Shown: positions 6,207-12,917, counted from the stretch's first letter. The stretch is DNA of 12,917 nucleotides from Dehalococcoidia bacterium (GCA_030604795.1 JAUVVE010000010.1:1-12917); one strand, 5' to 3'. Numbers and translations: made by a program. Notes: generated from the letters alone by a model not told the origin.

Positions 6207-6710
6207 CTACTGAGGAAGGTATTTCTGCCATTCAATGTGCATATGAAGGTAGTGGTAAGGCACATAGAAACCATCGTTGCCCGGCGGTCTGGCTCGACGG
6301 AGAAGAGGCATTCTAGCTTCTATCGGTGTCCGCCCAGCTTTGTGCCGATTGCAAGGTACGCAGGCACTGACCACGTTTTCCCAACTGTGCTCCCCACCAC
6401 GCCGTCTGGGAATAACATGATCTACAGTGACTTCCTTGGTTTCCCGGCCACAATACTGACAGATATACCGGTCACGGTTGAAAACCTCCAGCTTGGTCAA
6501 TTTTCGTTGCTGCCGCGGTCGCCTAATGAAGTAAACCAGGCGAATTACTGAAGGCACATCAAAAACAGCCTCGGCAGAGTGCAGAGTGCCCCGTCCGTTC
6601 TCCAAAACCTCTGCTTTATTGCAAATTAGCAAAACGACGGCCCGGCGCACTCTGCATATATTGAGCGGTTGATAGTTCTGATTAAGTACTAGAACTGGCA
6701 AATTGACCAC
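6207..6710 (-). CDS. HNH endonuclease family protein
   Basis: A 167-residue protein that starts at a GTG (6710), with the family's typical beginning VLVLNQNYQPLNICRVRRAV. The HNH finger spans about residues 80-124. CQYCG (C84, C87) and CVPCN (C117, C120) bind structural zinc, and the catalytic region is VTVDHVIPRRRGG (H98) with N112 in SWENVV. Proteins of this type are common, stand-alone and nearly universal in several phyla, and their substrate is unknown; they are not linked to a restriction system. It converges on ricT with only 15 bp between the two stops and no visible terminator. It lies 60 bp downstream of the helicase-loader gene on the same strand and may be read through from it, but it also has its own promoter. 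Confidence 0.88.
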   Translation of the reverse strand: MVNLPVLVLNQNYQPLNICRVRRAVVLLICNKAEVLENGRGTLHSAEAVFDVPSVIRLVYFIRRPRQQRKLTKLEVFNRDRYICQYCGRETKEVTVDHVIPRRRGGEHSWENVVSACVPCNRHKAGRTPIEARMPLLRRARPPGNDGFYVPYHYLHMHIEWQKYLPQ

Positions 6711-6736
6711 AGTCTTGCCCTTGACGAATCTGGGCT

Positions 6737-6765
6737 ATTCTAGCAGGAAACCTCGCCACCTACAA
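6737..6765 (-). promoter_or_regulatory. Candidate promoter of the HNH gene
   Basis: On the minus strand, TTGTAG (6760-6765) and TAGAAT (6737-6742, five of six) are separated by 17 bp, about 26 nt before the GTG start. The -35 is weak. Confidence 0.4.
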
Positions 6766-6770
6766 CACTC

Positions 6771-8192
6771 TTAAGACAAGCGCCGCCGCCGCGAGTAGCG
6801 TTGCTGAGACCTAGACCCCCGATCTGCTTTTGTATCACCCCGATAATCGGGAGCCATGACGTTAAAGACTAGACTAAGGCTAGGGTCTACCATTCGAGAA
6901 CTGATGCGGCCTTCAATCTCGTCTAGAGAAAGACAGGTAGTAATCACTGTGGCTGATCTGGCGTTATAGCGATAGTTAATAAGTTGATACAGCTTTTCTT
7001 GAGCCCACGGCGTAGCTGATTGCTCTCCAAAATCATCAAGAATAAGCACCGGAGCCTTCCTGATTCTCTCAAAGAGCTCATCATAGGACACTCTGCTCTC
7101 TGGGCTAAACGTAGAGCGTAAATGGTCGAGGAGGTCAGCAACCACAATGAACAAGGCTGACTTGCCTTGTTGACGCAGATGATTGGCAATGGCAGCCGCC
7201 AAGTGTGTTTTGCCACAGCCATTCGGGCCAACTAAGATTAGCCATCCTTGGGGAGATTCTGCGAAACTGAAGGCGAGGCGGAAGGCCTGCTCTAAGTTCT
7301 GGCGCTGCTCAGGTGGGAGGTTCAATCGCTTCCAGTCGAAACTCTTGAACGTCATCTTGCGCAATAACTCTAATTCTAGCCCACCAAGGCGTTCCAAAGA
7401 CCGTGAGGATTTTCCTTGAACTACACATATTTGACAGAGTTCAGGATCAGTTAGATGGCCCCGCAAATTCTCCTCAAACTCTTCAACTGGCACATCGGTG
7501 GTGATTACCGCAGGTAAGCGGGCATTGAAGCGGTAATCAAGCAACTGCTCCAGTTTTCCTCTGGCCCAAGGAGTGGTGACTGTCATAGTCAAGTCATCCA
7601 AGACCAGCAGCGGCGTCTGCTTCACCTGCTCGAACAGCTGATCGTAGTCGATATCGCTGTTAGGACCAAAGGCGGAGCGAAGATGGTCCAGCAAATCAGC
7701 AACTCCAATGTAGAAGGCGGGTTGACCTAGGCTCAGACGGTGATTAGCGATGGCACAAGCCAGGTGTGTCTTACCACAACCATTCGGGCCAACTAAGATT
7801 AGCCATCCTTGGGGATTGCTGGCAAAGGCTTTAGCCGCTTCGTAGGCTTGCGTGAAATACTGCTGCGATGTCGCTTCATCATATCTCCCGGCAGGTATAA
7901 GGTTGTCGAAGGTAAGTCGAGACAGGGCACCCAGATTACTGTATTGCTGAAGCTGAGCCAGTTTCTCTTTCCTCAGTTCTTCATGAGTGCAGCGACACGG
8001 CACAACCCTACTAAAATCGGGGTTTCCCGAAGCTAATAGAGGATACACAAAGCCAATTCCCTTACACACTGGACAGGTAGAACTAGTTGAACTTTCTTCT
8101 TGCTCAGCGTTCGACCATGTGTCCGTATCTGCCCCTGACATATTTGCTGGACTCGTCCTTTTTCTTAGTATCTCTCCCAAACTTTCCATCAT
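6771..8192 (-). CDS. DnaC/DnaI-like helicase loader with two AAA+ modules
   Basis: Probably loads the DnaB helicase encoded two genes upstream. The protein is 473 residues, almost double a usual DnaC or DnaI. An N-terminal zinc site (C40, C43, C66, C68) precedes two copies of the same ATPase unit spaced exactly 187 residues apart. Each has GPNGCGKTH (Walker A, 135-143 and 322-330), a VADLLDHLRS motif and a Walker B pair of aspartates (199-200 and 386-387). Only the second copy has the box VII arginine (SSRM, R433); the first has GHL with H246. Sensor-1 positions read TTD and TTC instead of the common TTN. The tail is arginine-rich (SRRRRLS). The start at 8192 was preferred over a TTG at 8204 because GAGG (8199-8202) lies 6 nt before it; 8189 is also possible. 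It overlaps the dnaD-like gene by 89 nt. Confidence 0.88.
   Translation of the reverse strand: MMESLGEILRKRTSPANMSGADTDTWSNAEQEESSTSSTCPVCKGIGFVYPLLASGNPDFSRVVPCRCTHEELRKEKLAQLQQYSNLGALSRLTFDNLIPAGRYDEATSQQYFTQAYEAAKAFASNPQGWLILVGPNGCGKTHLACAIANHRLSLGQPAFYIGVADLLDHLRSAFGPNSDIDYDQLFEQVKQTPLLVLDDLTMTVTTPWARGKLEQLLDYRFNARLPAVITTDVPVEEFEENLRGHLTDPELCQICVVQGKSSRSLERLGGLELELLRKMTFKSFDWKRLNLPPEQRQNLEQAFRLAFSFAESPQGWLILVGPNGCGKTHLAAAIANHLRQQGKSALFIVVADLLDHLRSTFSPESRVSYDELFERIRKAPVLILDDFGEQSATPWAQEKLYQLINYRYNARSATVITTCLSLDEIEGRISSRMVDPSLSLVFNVMAPDYRGDTKADRGSRSQQRYSRRRRLS
7220..7254 (-). repeat. 35-bp perfect direct repeat, copy in second AAA+ module
   Basis: Identical base for base to 7781-7815, at a distance of 561 bp (187 codons). 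It encodes PQGWLILVGPNG at the Walker A strand. The flanking DNA of the two modules is clearly diverged, so this core stands out. Confidence 0.9.
7781..7815 (-). repeat. 35-bp perfect direct repeat, copy in first AAA+ module
   Basis: The partner of 7220-7254, covering the same Walker A codons of the first module. One base beyond the repeat differs (7219 G against 7780 A), after which five more bases match. Confidence 0.9.
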
Positions 8193-8826
8193 CTTTACCC
8201 TCAACAGCCCATCGCTCTAAAATACGCGCAATATACTTCCAGCTACGTCTATTCAGAGCAACAGCTTCCCTGAAAGCACTCTCAATCCAATCTGCTGGGT
8301 AGAGCTTCTCAGCCTCTTGAAGTTCTTCAGCAATTAGTGGCGTGAGCATACCCACGTTTTGCTCATAAAGCCTGAAGATGCCTGGCGGCGACATAGGTTC
8401 GGCAGGCTCGCCTTGCCTAGGAATCAAGCCCGGCAACGCAAGCTCACCTCGTTGAATTCGGTCCATTACCTTCTTTCCGGATTCGGTGTTGACAAAATAG
8501 ACATCCTCAGTCTCTCCGTCTCTCTCAAGCTTTAGGTGTAGCATAGTACCACGTTGCACCGCCAGCTTCAGTGCGCGATTAAGCATCTCATCCCTGGAGC
8601 CAGTCCCTTTCTCGATCTCACTCATCAAGATAGGGTCAGACAGGAGCTCTCCATAAGTTACAAACCTCGGGTAGCCTCGACGACGGCTAAGCAGCCAGAA
8701 AACGTGCAATATCGTCTTGAGCTCGGCAATGTCATCAACCTGTGGCATTATCGTAGTGAAGAACAGATTAGGTATCGGGGTAACCTCTGCTCTTGTTGGG
8801 AAACCTGAAAAGGGTTTCTTGGTCAT
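8104..8826 (-). CDS. DnaD-domain primosomal protein
   Basis: A 240-residue protein likely to act in primosome assembly, bridging origin or restart DNA and the helicase loader, as DnaD does in Firmicutes. Residues about 15-125 look like a winged-helix region (ITE-like pattern around VTYGELLSDP and VYFVNTESGKK). Residues 149-211 match the DnaD C-terminal domain: IFRLYEQNVGMLTPLIAEEL, then YPADWIESAFREA, then YIARILERW (Y198, I202, W206), the YxxxIxxxW-type motif. The charged tail (KKKDESSKYVRGRYG) overlaps the loader's start in another frame. The ATG at 8826 lies 2 nt after the dnaB stop, with GGAG 10 nt upstream inside dnaB. The position between helicase and loader supports the role. Confidence 0.85.
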   Translation of the reverse strand: MTKKPFSGFPTRAEVTPIPNLFFTTIMPQVDDIAELKTILHVFWLLSRRRGYPRFVTYGELLSDPILMSEIEKGTGSRDEMLNRALKLAVQRGTMLHLKLERDGETEDVYFVNTESGKKVMDRIQRGELALPGLIPRQGEPAEPMSPPGIFRLYEQNVGMLTPLIAEELQEAEKLYPADWIESAFREAVALNRRSWKYIARILERWAVEGKDDGKFGRDTKKKDESSKYVRGRYGHMVER

Positions 8827-8828
8827 AC

Positions 8829-10235
8829 TTATTCATCTCCGGACGTTTTTTGGAAAGCTGGGCTTACACCCATCTCTACACCTTTCTCTGCGTCTCTAAA
8901 ACTGGCAGTTTTAGGATCAAAGTACAACTTCAGCTCACCTGTGGGACCATTGCGATGTTTGGCTATGATGATGTCTGCCTCACCTCTAGGATAGGGCTCA
9001 GTTTCAACATCATGGGTTTGTCTCCATTCATCTTCAGTAATATACAACTCTTCCCTAGAAATAAAGAGAACCGCATCAGCATCCTGCTCAATGCTACCGC
9101 TGTCCCTAAGGTCAGAAAGCTGAGGCTTATGAGACGCCCGCCATTCTATAGCCCTGCTAAGTTGTGATACAGCCAATACCGGCGCATCTATCTCTCGGGC
9201 AAGTGCCTTCAACGAGCGGGTTATCTCACTCACTTCCTGCACTCGGCTGTCCCCTCTAGATTCTCCCCGCATCAACTGGAGATAATCAACAATGACAAGG
9301 TCAACATTGCGTTCGAAATGAAGGCGCCGCGCCTTGCTTCGCATCTCTACTATTCGTAGTTGAGGTGAATCATCAATATAGATAGGTGCTTCCGAAAGGA
9401 CGCCGCTGGCGTCCATTATTTTTCGCTCTTCTCGTTCATTGTAAATCCCCAGGCGAACACGTTTGCAATCCACATTGGCCTCACTGGCTAGAAGGCGACG
9501 GACAACATCTTGCCGAGACATTTCCAAGCTGAATATAGCAACACAGGCCTTCTGATTGACAGCCGCGTTTCTGGCAATATTAAGAGCTAAGCTGGTTTTT
9601 CCTAGGCTTGGCCTGGCAGCTACAATAACTAAGTCAGAACGCTGTAATCCACCTAAGAGATCGTCTATCGCGGCGAAGTAGGTGAGAATATGTGGAATCC
9701 TTCCTTCCCTCGGCTGGGCTGGTCCAGTTTCTTCAAAGTACTGGCCAAGAATGTCGCGGATGGGGACAAAATCCCAGCGACTTCGCCCATGTCTCACTTT
9801 GAAGAGAATGTTCTCTGCATCACTGAGAACAGAATCAACGTTAGGGTCGGCTTCATAGCCGATGGCGCTAATCTGGCTGGCAGCACTGATGAGTCGCCGC
9901 ATTACAGACAACCTAGACACAATCTGAGCATAGTCCACAATGTGGAGAGAGGTCGGCACGGTAGACACCAGATGGCTCAAATAAGCGGCCCCACCGACCT
10001 CTTCCAACTTGCCTCGTTGAGCCAACTCATGAGCCACGGTTATCTGGTTTATGGCCTCACTGCGCTGGTACAGACTAAAGCAGGCATCATAAGCCCATTG
10101 GTTCTCCTGCCCGAAGAAGTCCTTAGGTTCGAGAGAAGTGGCGACACTGAACATGGCTTCGCCGTCAACAAGAAGCGAGCCAATCACAGCTTTTTCCGCT
10201 TCAATGTCATGCGGTGGCAAGTTGTCACTAGTCAT
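8829..10235 (-). CDS. dnaB: Replicative DNA helicase DnaB
   Basis: The hexameric 5'-3' helicase that unwinds DNA at the replication fork. The start was taken at the ATG at 10235 (MTSDNLPPHDIEAEKAV, the normal family beginning), giving 468 residues; a site GAGGAAGAG lies upstream inside rplI. The N-terminal primase-interacting domain covers about residues 5-100. The RecA-like motor has ARPSLGKT (207-214, K213), FSLEM, the Walker B sequence LVIVDYLQLM (D317), SQLSR, SDLRDSGSIEQDAD (374-387) and AKHRNGPTG. No intein interrupts the Walker A region. It overlaps rplI by 8 nt, so the two are probably coupled. It is followed almost without gap by the dnaD-like and loader genes. Confidence 0.97.
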   Translation of the reverse strand: MTSDNLPPHDIEAEKAVIGSLLVDGEAMFSVATSLEPKDFFGQENQWAYDACFSLYQRSEAINQITVAHELAQRGKLEEVGGAAYLSHLVSTVPTSLHIVDYAQIVSRLSVMRRLISAASQISAIGYEADPNVDSVLSDAENILFKVRHGRSRWDFVPIRDILGQYFEETGPAQPREGRIPHILTYFAAIDDLLGGLQRSDLVIVAARPSLGKTSLALNIARNAAVNQKACVAIFSLEMSRQDVVRRLLASEANVDCKRVRLGIYNEREERKIMDASGVLSEAPIYIDDSPQLRIVEMRSKARRLHFERNVDLVIVDYLQLMRGESRGDSRVQEVSEITRSLKALAREIDAPVLAVSQLSRAIEWRASHKPQLSDLRDSGSIEQDADAVLFISREELYITEDEWRQTHDVETEPYPRGEADIIIAKHRNGPTGELKLYFDPKTASFRDAEKGVEMGVSPAFQKTSGDE

Positions 10236-10686
10236 TTTCAGTCTCTTCCTCAATGACCACTGTGATCTTGGCTTCTGAACCCTTGGACAGGCTGATTGCT
10301 ACCTCGTAGCTGCCCAGATGATGCAGCGGTTCGTCAAGCTCAACTCTTTTCTTGTCAACATTGTAGTCCATATGACGAGAGAGCTCAGCAGCTATGTCAG
10401 CACTGGTGACAGCACCATGCAGACGACCCTTAGCACCCGCCCGAGCTTTGAAGCGCAGTTCCCTCCCTTCTAGACGTCGGGCCAATTCATTCAGTTCCTC
10501 TTGCTCACGGGCTTGACGTTGTGCCCTTTGCTCGGTTTGGGTCTCGGCCGCCTTGATGGCTGCAGGTGTTGCCGGCAAGGCAAGACCCTTAGGCAAAAGG
10601 AAGTTTCTGGCATAGCCATCAGCCACCTCTCTTATGTCCCCCTTCTTGTCCTTGGCCGATACGTCCTTCAGGAAAACAATTTTCAT
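10228..10686 (-). CDS. rplI: 50S ribosomal protein L9
   Basis: Binds 23S rRNA at the base of the L1 stalk and helps keep the reading frame. At 152 residues it has normal length. The N-terminal rRNA-binding part shows the family signature, with GDIREVADGYARNFLLPKG (16-34). A long charged helix rich in E, Q and R (about 46-75) connects to the C-terminal domain starting at GRLHGAVTSADIA. The ATG at 10686 is preceded by GAGG, 8 nt upstream. It is first in the rplI-dnaB-dnaD-loader operon; rplI next to dnaB is a widespread arrangement. Its stop lies inside the dnaB start region. Confidence 0.97.
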   Translation of the reverse strand: MKIVFLKDVSAKDKKGDIREVADGYARNFLLPKGLALPATPAAIKAAETQTEQRAQRQAREQEELNELARRLEGRELRFKARAGAKGRLHGAVTSADIAAELSRHMDYNVDKKRVELDEPLHHLGSYEVAISLSKGSEAKITVVIEEETEND

Positions 10687-10740
10687 TTTCTGATCCTCTA
10701 CCTCTTCTATTTTACAATTCCCGGTTCTCGATTTCTAATC

Positions 10741-10768
10741 CTTACACCCCTCGGACTTACCATGTCAA
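10741..10768 (-). promoter_or_regulatory. Promoter of the rplI-dnaB operon
   Basis: On the minus strand, a perfect TTGACA (10763-10768) is followed after 16 bp by TGTAAG (10741-10746, four of six). The leader would be about 50 nt. The rest of the 193-bp gap upstream of rplI shows no gene. ATGTCAAC (10762-10769) and GTCGACAT (10786-10793) form an imperfect inverted repeat that covers the -35 box. Confidence 0.5.
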
Positions 10769-10879
10769 CGAGGGTCTCGAGGCTGGTCGACATCCATAAT
10801 CTCACGGTTGCCCTTCGCAGAGCGGAGCACACACCATGACGTCCTCCCTACCAGAAACCACCGGTACTAGATAAGAGTC

Positions 10880-12085
10880 CTACGAATAGTCGCCTTTGTC
10901 ACGACTGCCAGCGAACTCTTCTTTGACCCTCGCCAACAATTCCGGTTCACTGAGCAGGTCGGTGACCGTCATAGCCAACGCAGTAGCTGCGTCCAGCAGG
11001 CCTTTATGCCCTGCCTCAGAGGCAGCAGTTGCGGCAAAATCTGCTGAATGCAACAGCACGCCGGGAGGAGCAATAGCAACAGTGGGATGAATGGTGGGCA
11101 AAACTTGGCTAACATTGCCCATATCGGTGCTGCCAAAACCAAAACGAGCATCAAAAGGCTCCACTCTGCGGCCCAAAGATTCCAGATTACGCGAGAACAA
11201 CTCTGCCAGGAACAAGTTGTTGTTCATCGGAGCGTAGACTGCTTCTGCCCATTTGTGTTCCAGTCGGGTGCCCGTGGCTTGTGCCGCTCCAGTGAAACAA
11301 TTCAAAACCTTCTGTTTTAGTTCGTCGAGATATGCATTATCGGGAGCGCGGACAAGCAATGTAGCTGCGGCGTAAGCCGGCACTATGTTGGCTGCTGCAC
11401 CACCGTGCGTAATGATGCCATGAACACGGCACCTGTCCTTGACATGTTGGCGAAGTGAGTTCACAGCGTTGAAAGCCAGAATCATAGCCTCCAAAGCATT
11501 TATTCCTTGCTCCGGATACGCAGCAGCATGTGCCGCTTTGCCAAAGAATTCAACCTCCAGGCCAATACAAGCCAAGGCTTCCGTAATCGTCATATTCCGC
11601 CTCCCAGGATGTACTATCATGGCTGCATCTACTCCCTCAAACACCCCAGCTTTCAACATCATGTCCTTACCGCCAAAAAGTTCCTCCGCAGGAGTACCAA
11701 AAACGACAACCGTCCCTCCATAATTATGAACGGCACACTTGCTAGCCACGCCAGCCCCTACCGCTGAAACTCCAATTATGTTGTGCCCGCAGGCATGACC
11801 GACTTCAGGCAAGGCGTCATACTCAGCAAACAAACCAATCACCGGTTGACCGCTGCCGTAGACTGCTTTGAAGGCAGTAGGCAGACTCCCCACGCCCTTT
11901 TCTACCCTAAACCCGTTCTTCTTAAGACAATCAGTCAACCAAGTGGACGCTTTCTTCTCCTTGAAGCCTAGTTCGGGATTGGCATGAATTTTCAGGCTTA
12001 GTTCAATCAGTCCGCCAGAATGATGCTCTACCTGGTTACTAACCTCCGTCTTGAGTTCCGCTTTCGCCAAAGCCCTTTTCGCCAC
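10880..12085 (-). CDS. M20 family metallopeptidase / amidohydrolase
   Basis: A 401-residue di-zinc hydrolase of the M20 family, resembling AbgB-like and ACY1L2-like enzymes that cut amide bonds of small N-acyl or dipeptide substrates in the cytoplasm. Visible motifs are IHANPELGFKE (33-43), AEYDALPEVGHACGHN (87-102, with C99 and H101 as likely metal ligands), GTPAEELFGGK (130-140, with catalytic and ligand glutamates 134-135), MIVHPG (H159) and GFGSTDMGNVS (316-326). The dimerisation lid lies at about 175-285. The start is a GTG at 12085 with an AGGG site about 11 nt upstream. No signal peptide is present. The natural substrate cannot be told from sequence. It is separated from rplI by 193 bp with no clear terminator, and diverges from the DUF177 gene. 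Confidence 0.88.
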   Translation of the reverse strand: MAKRALAKAELKTEVSNQVEHHSGGLIELSLKIHANPELGFKEKKASTWLTDCLKKNGFRVEKGVGSLPTAFKAVYGSGQPVIGLFAEYDALPEVGHACGHNIIGVSAVGAGVASKCAVHNYGGTVVVFGTPAEELFGGKDMMLKAGVFEGVDAAMIVHPGRRNMTITEALACIGLEVEFFGKAAHAAAYPEQGINALEAMILAFNAVNSLRQHVKDRCRVHGIITHGGAAANIVPAYAAATLLVRAPDNAYLDELKQKVLNCFTGAAQATGTRLEHKWAEAVYAPMNNNLFLAELFSRNLESLGRRVEPFDARFGFGSTDMGNVSQVLPTIHPTVAIAPPGVLLHSADFAATAASEAGHKGLLDAATALAMTVTDLLSEPELLARVKEEFAGSRDKGDYS

Positions 12086-12111
12086 TTTTGCACCATTCCC
12101 TGCAAACAGAT

Positions 12112-12140
12112 ATTATACTCCAAGAACCCAGCACATTCTA
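12112..12140 (-). promoter_or_regulatory. Promoter of the M20 gene
   Basis: On the minus strand, a perfect TATAAT (12112-12117) lies 26 nt before the GTG start. The -35 at 17 bp (TAGAAT, 12135-12140) is poor. Confidence 0.5.
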
Positions 12141-12152
12141 CGGACACCGGAC

Positions 12153-12185
12153 AAAAAAAACTACCCCTGGCTGAAGCAGCCGAGG
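12153..12185 (-). terminator. Minus-strand terminator between divergent promoters
   Basis: Read on the minus strand, CCTC-GGCTG, loop CTT, CAGCC, one bulged A and GGGG form a 9-bp stem. It is followed after TAG by eight T residues (12153-12160). It lies upstream of the M20 promoter and would stop minus-strand transcripts arriving from under the DUF177 gene. Confidence 0.5.
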
Positions 12186-12190
12186 ACAGC

Positions 12191-12220
12191 TTGACATTGA
12201 AAAATATCTCAACATATAAT
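12191..12220 (+). promoter_or_regulatory. Promoter of the DUF177-rpmF operon
   Basis: Perfect TTGACA (12191-12196) and perfect TATAAT (12215-12220) boxes are separated by 18 bp. Transcription would start near 12227, so upstream in-frame starts such as 12020 cannot be used from this promoter. Confidence 0.8.
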
Positions 12221-12250
12221 GAGTGGATTTCGCAAATGCTACACAGTGAA

Positions 12251-12763
12251 ATGCGCATTAGCGTTGCTGAACTGCTCAAGGAACCCGCAGGCTCAAGCCG
12301 TAGCTACCACATAAATGACCGTCTAGGTCAGGAAGGCATACATTTGGTCAAAGGCCAGGTGACTCTGGCCCGCACAAACCGCAGCATTCTGGTCAAGGGT
12401 GCGATGGTTGCTAATATGACAGGAGTCTGCAGTCGATGTCTCAGCCCGATTGATTATGAAGTCAGTTTTGACCTTGAGGATGAATTCTTGCGCAGACTGG
12501 ACATAGCCAGTGACACAGCCTTCTCCGAAGAGCCCGATATCTCCACAAGTGTTGACGACGACCATATGTTGGATTTACACGAAGTGGTACGTCAATACGC
12601 TTTGTTGGCTACGCCCGCCAAGCCGCTGTGTCGCTCAGCCTGTGCCGGGCTTTGTCCAGCAGGTAGTCATAACGTTAATCAAGGCACCTGTCAGTGCTTG
12701 TCTCAGGTTCACGATCAGCACTGGTCAAGGTTAGTCCGCTCTGGAAAGGAGAGTGAAGTCTAG
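12251..12763 (+). CDS. DUF177 (YceD-like) protein
   Basis: A 170-residue protein of the DUF177/YceD family, almost always found just before rpmF and linked in plants and bacteria to 23S rRNA accumulation. The start at 12251 gives the family's usual beginning, MRISVAELLKEPAGSSR, and lies 24 nt after the predicted transcription start; 12236 is an alternative. Cysteines C60 and C63 (CSRCL) and C127, C131, C135, C147, C149 near the end form the expected metal-binding pattern. The usual CPxCG is here CPAGS, so one canonical cysteine is missing, which could alter zinc binding. No Shine-Dalgarno sequence precedes the start. The stop is directly followed by the rpmF start, indicating coupled expression. 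Confidence 0.88.
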   Translation: MRISVAELLKEPAGSSRSYHINDRLGQEGIHLVKGQVTLARTNRSILVKGAMVANMTGVCSRCLSPIDYEVSFDLEDEFLRRLDIASDTAFSEEPDISTSVDDDHMLDLHEVVRQYALLATPAKPLCRSACAGLCPAGSHNVNQGTCQCLSQVHDQHWSRLVRSGKESEV

Positions 12764-12917
12764 ATGGCGTTGCCAAAGAGGAAGTATGCTAAGGCGAGGC
12801 AAGGCAAAAGGCGTAGTCATCTTGCTCTAAGCGTCCCGGCTTTGATTGATTGCCCTCAGTGCCATAGCCTCAAGTTGCCTCATCACGTTTGTCCTACCTG
12901 TGGCACCTATGATGGAA
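12764..12917 (+). CDS. rpmF: 50S ribosomal protein L32, partial
   Basis: The first 51 residues of L32, cut by the window's right end. It starts MALPKRKYAKARQGKRRSH, the conserved basic N terminus that lines the large subunit, followed by the zinc ribbon CPQC (30-33) and CPTC (43-46). All four cysteines are kept, so this is the zinc-binding form. The ATG immediately follows the DUF177 stop, and AAGGAG (12746-12751) lies 12 nt upstream, a rather long spacing. Fatty-acid or phospholipid genes often come next in other bacteria but cannot be seen here. Confidence 0.95.
   Translation, partial: MALPKRKYAKARQGKRRSHLALSVPALIDCPQCHSLKLPHHVCPTCGTYDG

Noticed and set aside
8193..8204. TTG start of the helicase loader at 8204
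   Set aside because: An ATG at 8192 has a better placed GAGG site; the TTG has none.
9690..10256. 188-codon plus-strand frame inside dnaB
   Set aside because: It is a shadow antisense to the well-supported dnaB gene, with no recognisable domain.
12020..12250. Upstream start of the DUF177 frame
   Set aside because: It would begin inside the divergent M20 gene and upstream of the perfect promoter at 12191-12220; the family begins at MRIS.

Overview
The window looks like chromosomal DNA from a Chloroflexota bacterium, most likely class Dehalococcoidia. This is inferred from gene content: a 47-residue DUF5679-type zinc-ribbon protein, a DnaD/DnaC-type helicase-loading set next to dnaB, the lysA-holB-ricT order, and a split of genes between strands without long operons. 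No database search was possible, so the assignment is provisional.

Layout. Positions 1-457 hold no convincing gene but contain several strong hairpins. A 59-residue two-helix membrane protein follows (589-768). On the minus strand lie a decayed HD-GYP tail (911-1072), a frameshifted DUF4145 zinc-ribbon gene (1073-1665) and a 31-codon small ORF with a strong ribosome binding site (1637-1732). Next come tRNA-Leu(UAG) on plus, the DUF5679 gene with promoter and terminator, a 420-bp spacer holding a cobalamin-riboswitch-like RNA with a possible overlapping terminator, and tRNA-Ile(GAU) on minus. This first 2.75 kb is the accessory-looking, partly decayed part of the window.

From 2.9 kb the sequence is dense core genome. 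A plus-strand operon encodes diaminopimelate decarboxylase (lysA), DNA polymerase III delta' (holB) and a RicT/YaaT PSP1-domain protein. It converges on a minus-strand HNH protein. Upstream of the HNH gene, reading leftward, is a replication operon: rplI, dnaB, a dnaD-like gene and a dnaC/dnaI-like helicase loader. Helicase, primosomal DnaD factor and loader are thus made together. The loader is unusual: its AAA+ module is tandemly duplicated, and the first copy lacks the arginine finger.

Further right an M20 amidohydrolase (minus) diverges from a DUF177 (YceD-like) gene and rpmF (L32), which runs off the right end. The M20 and DUF177/rpmF units have back-to-back sigma70-type promoters with a minus-strand terminator between them.
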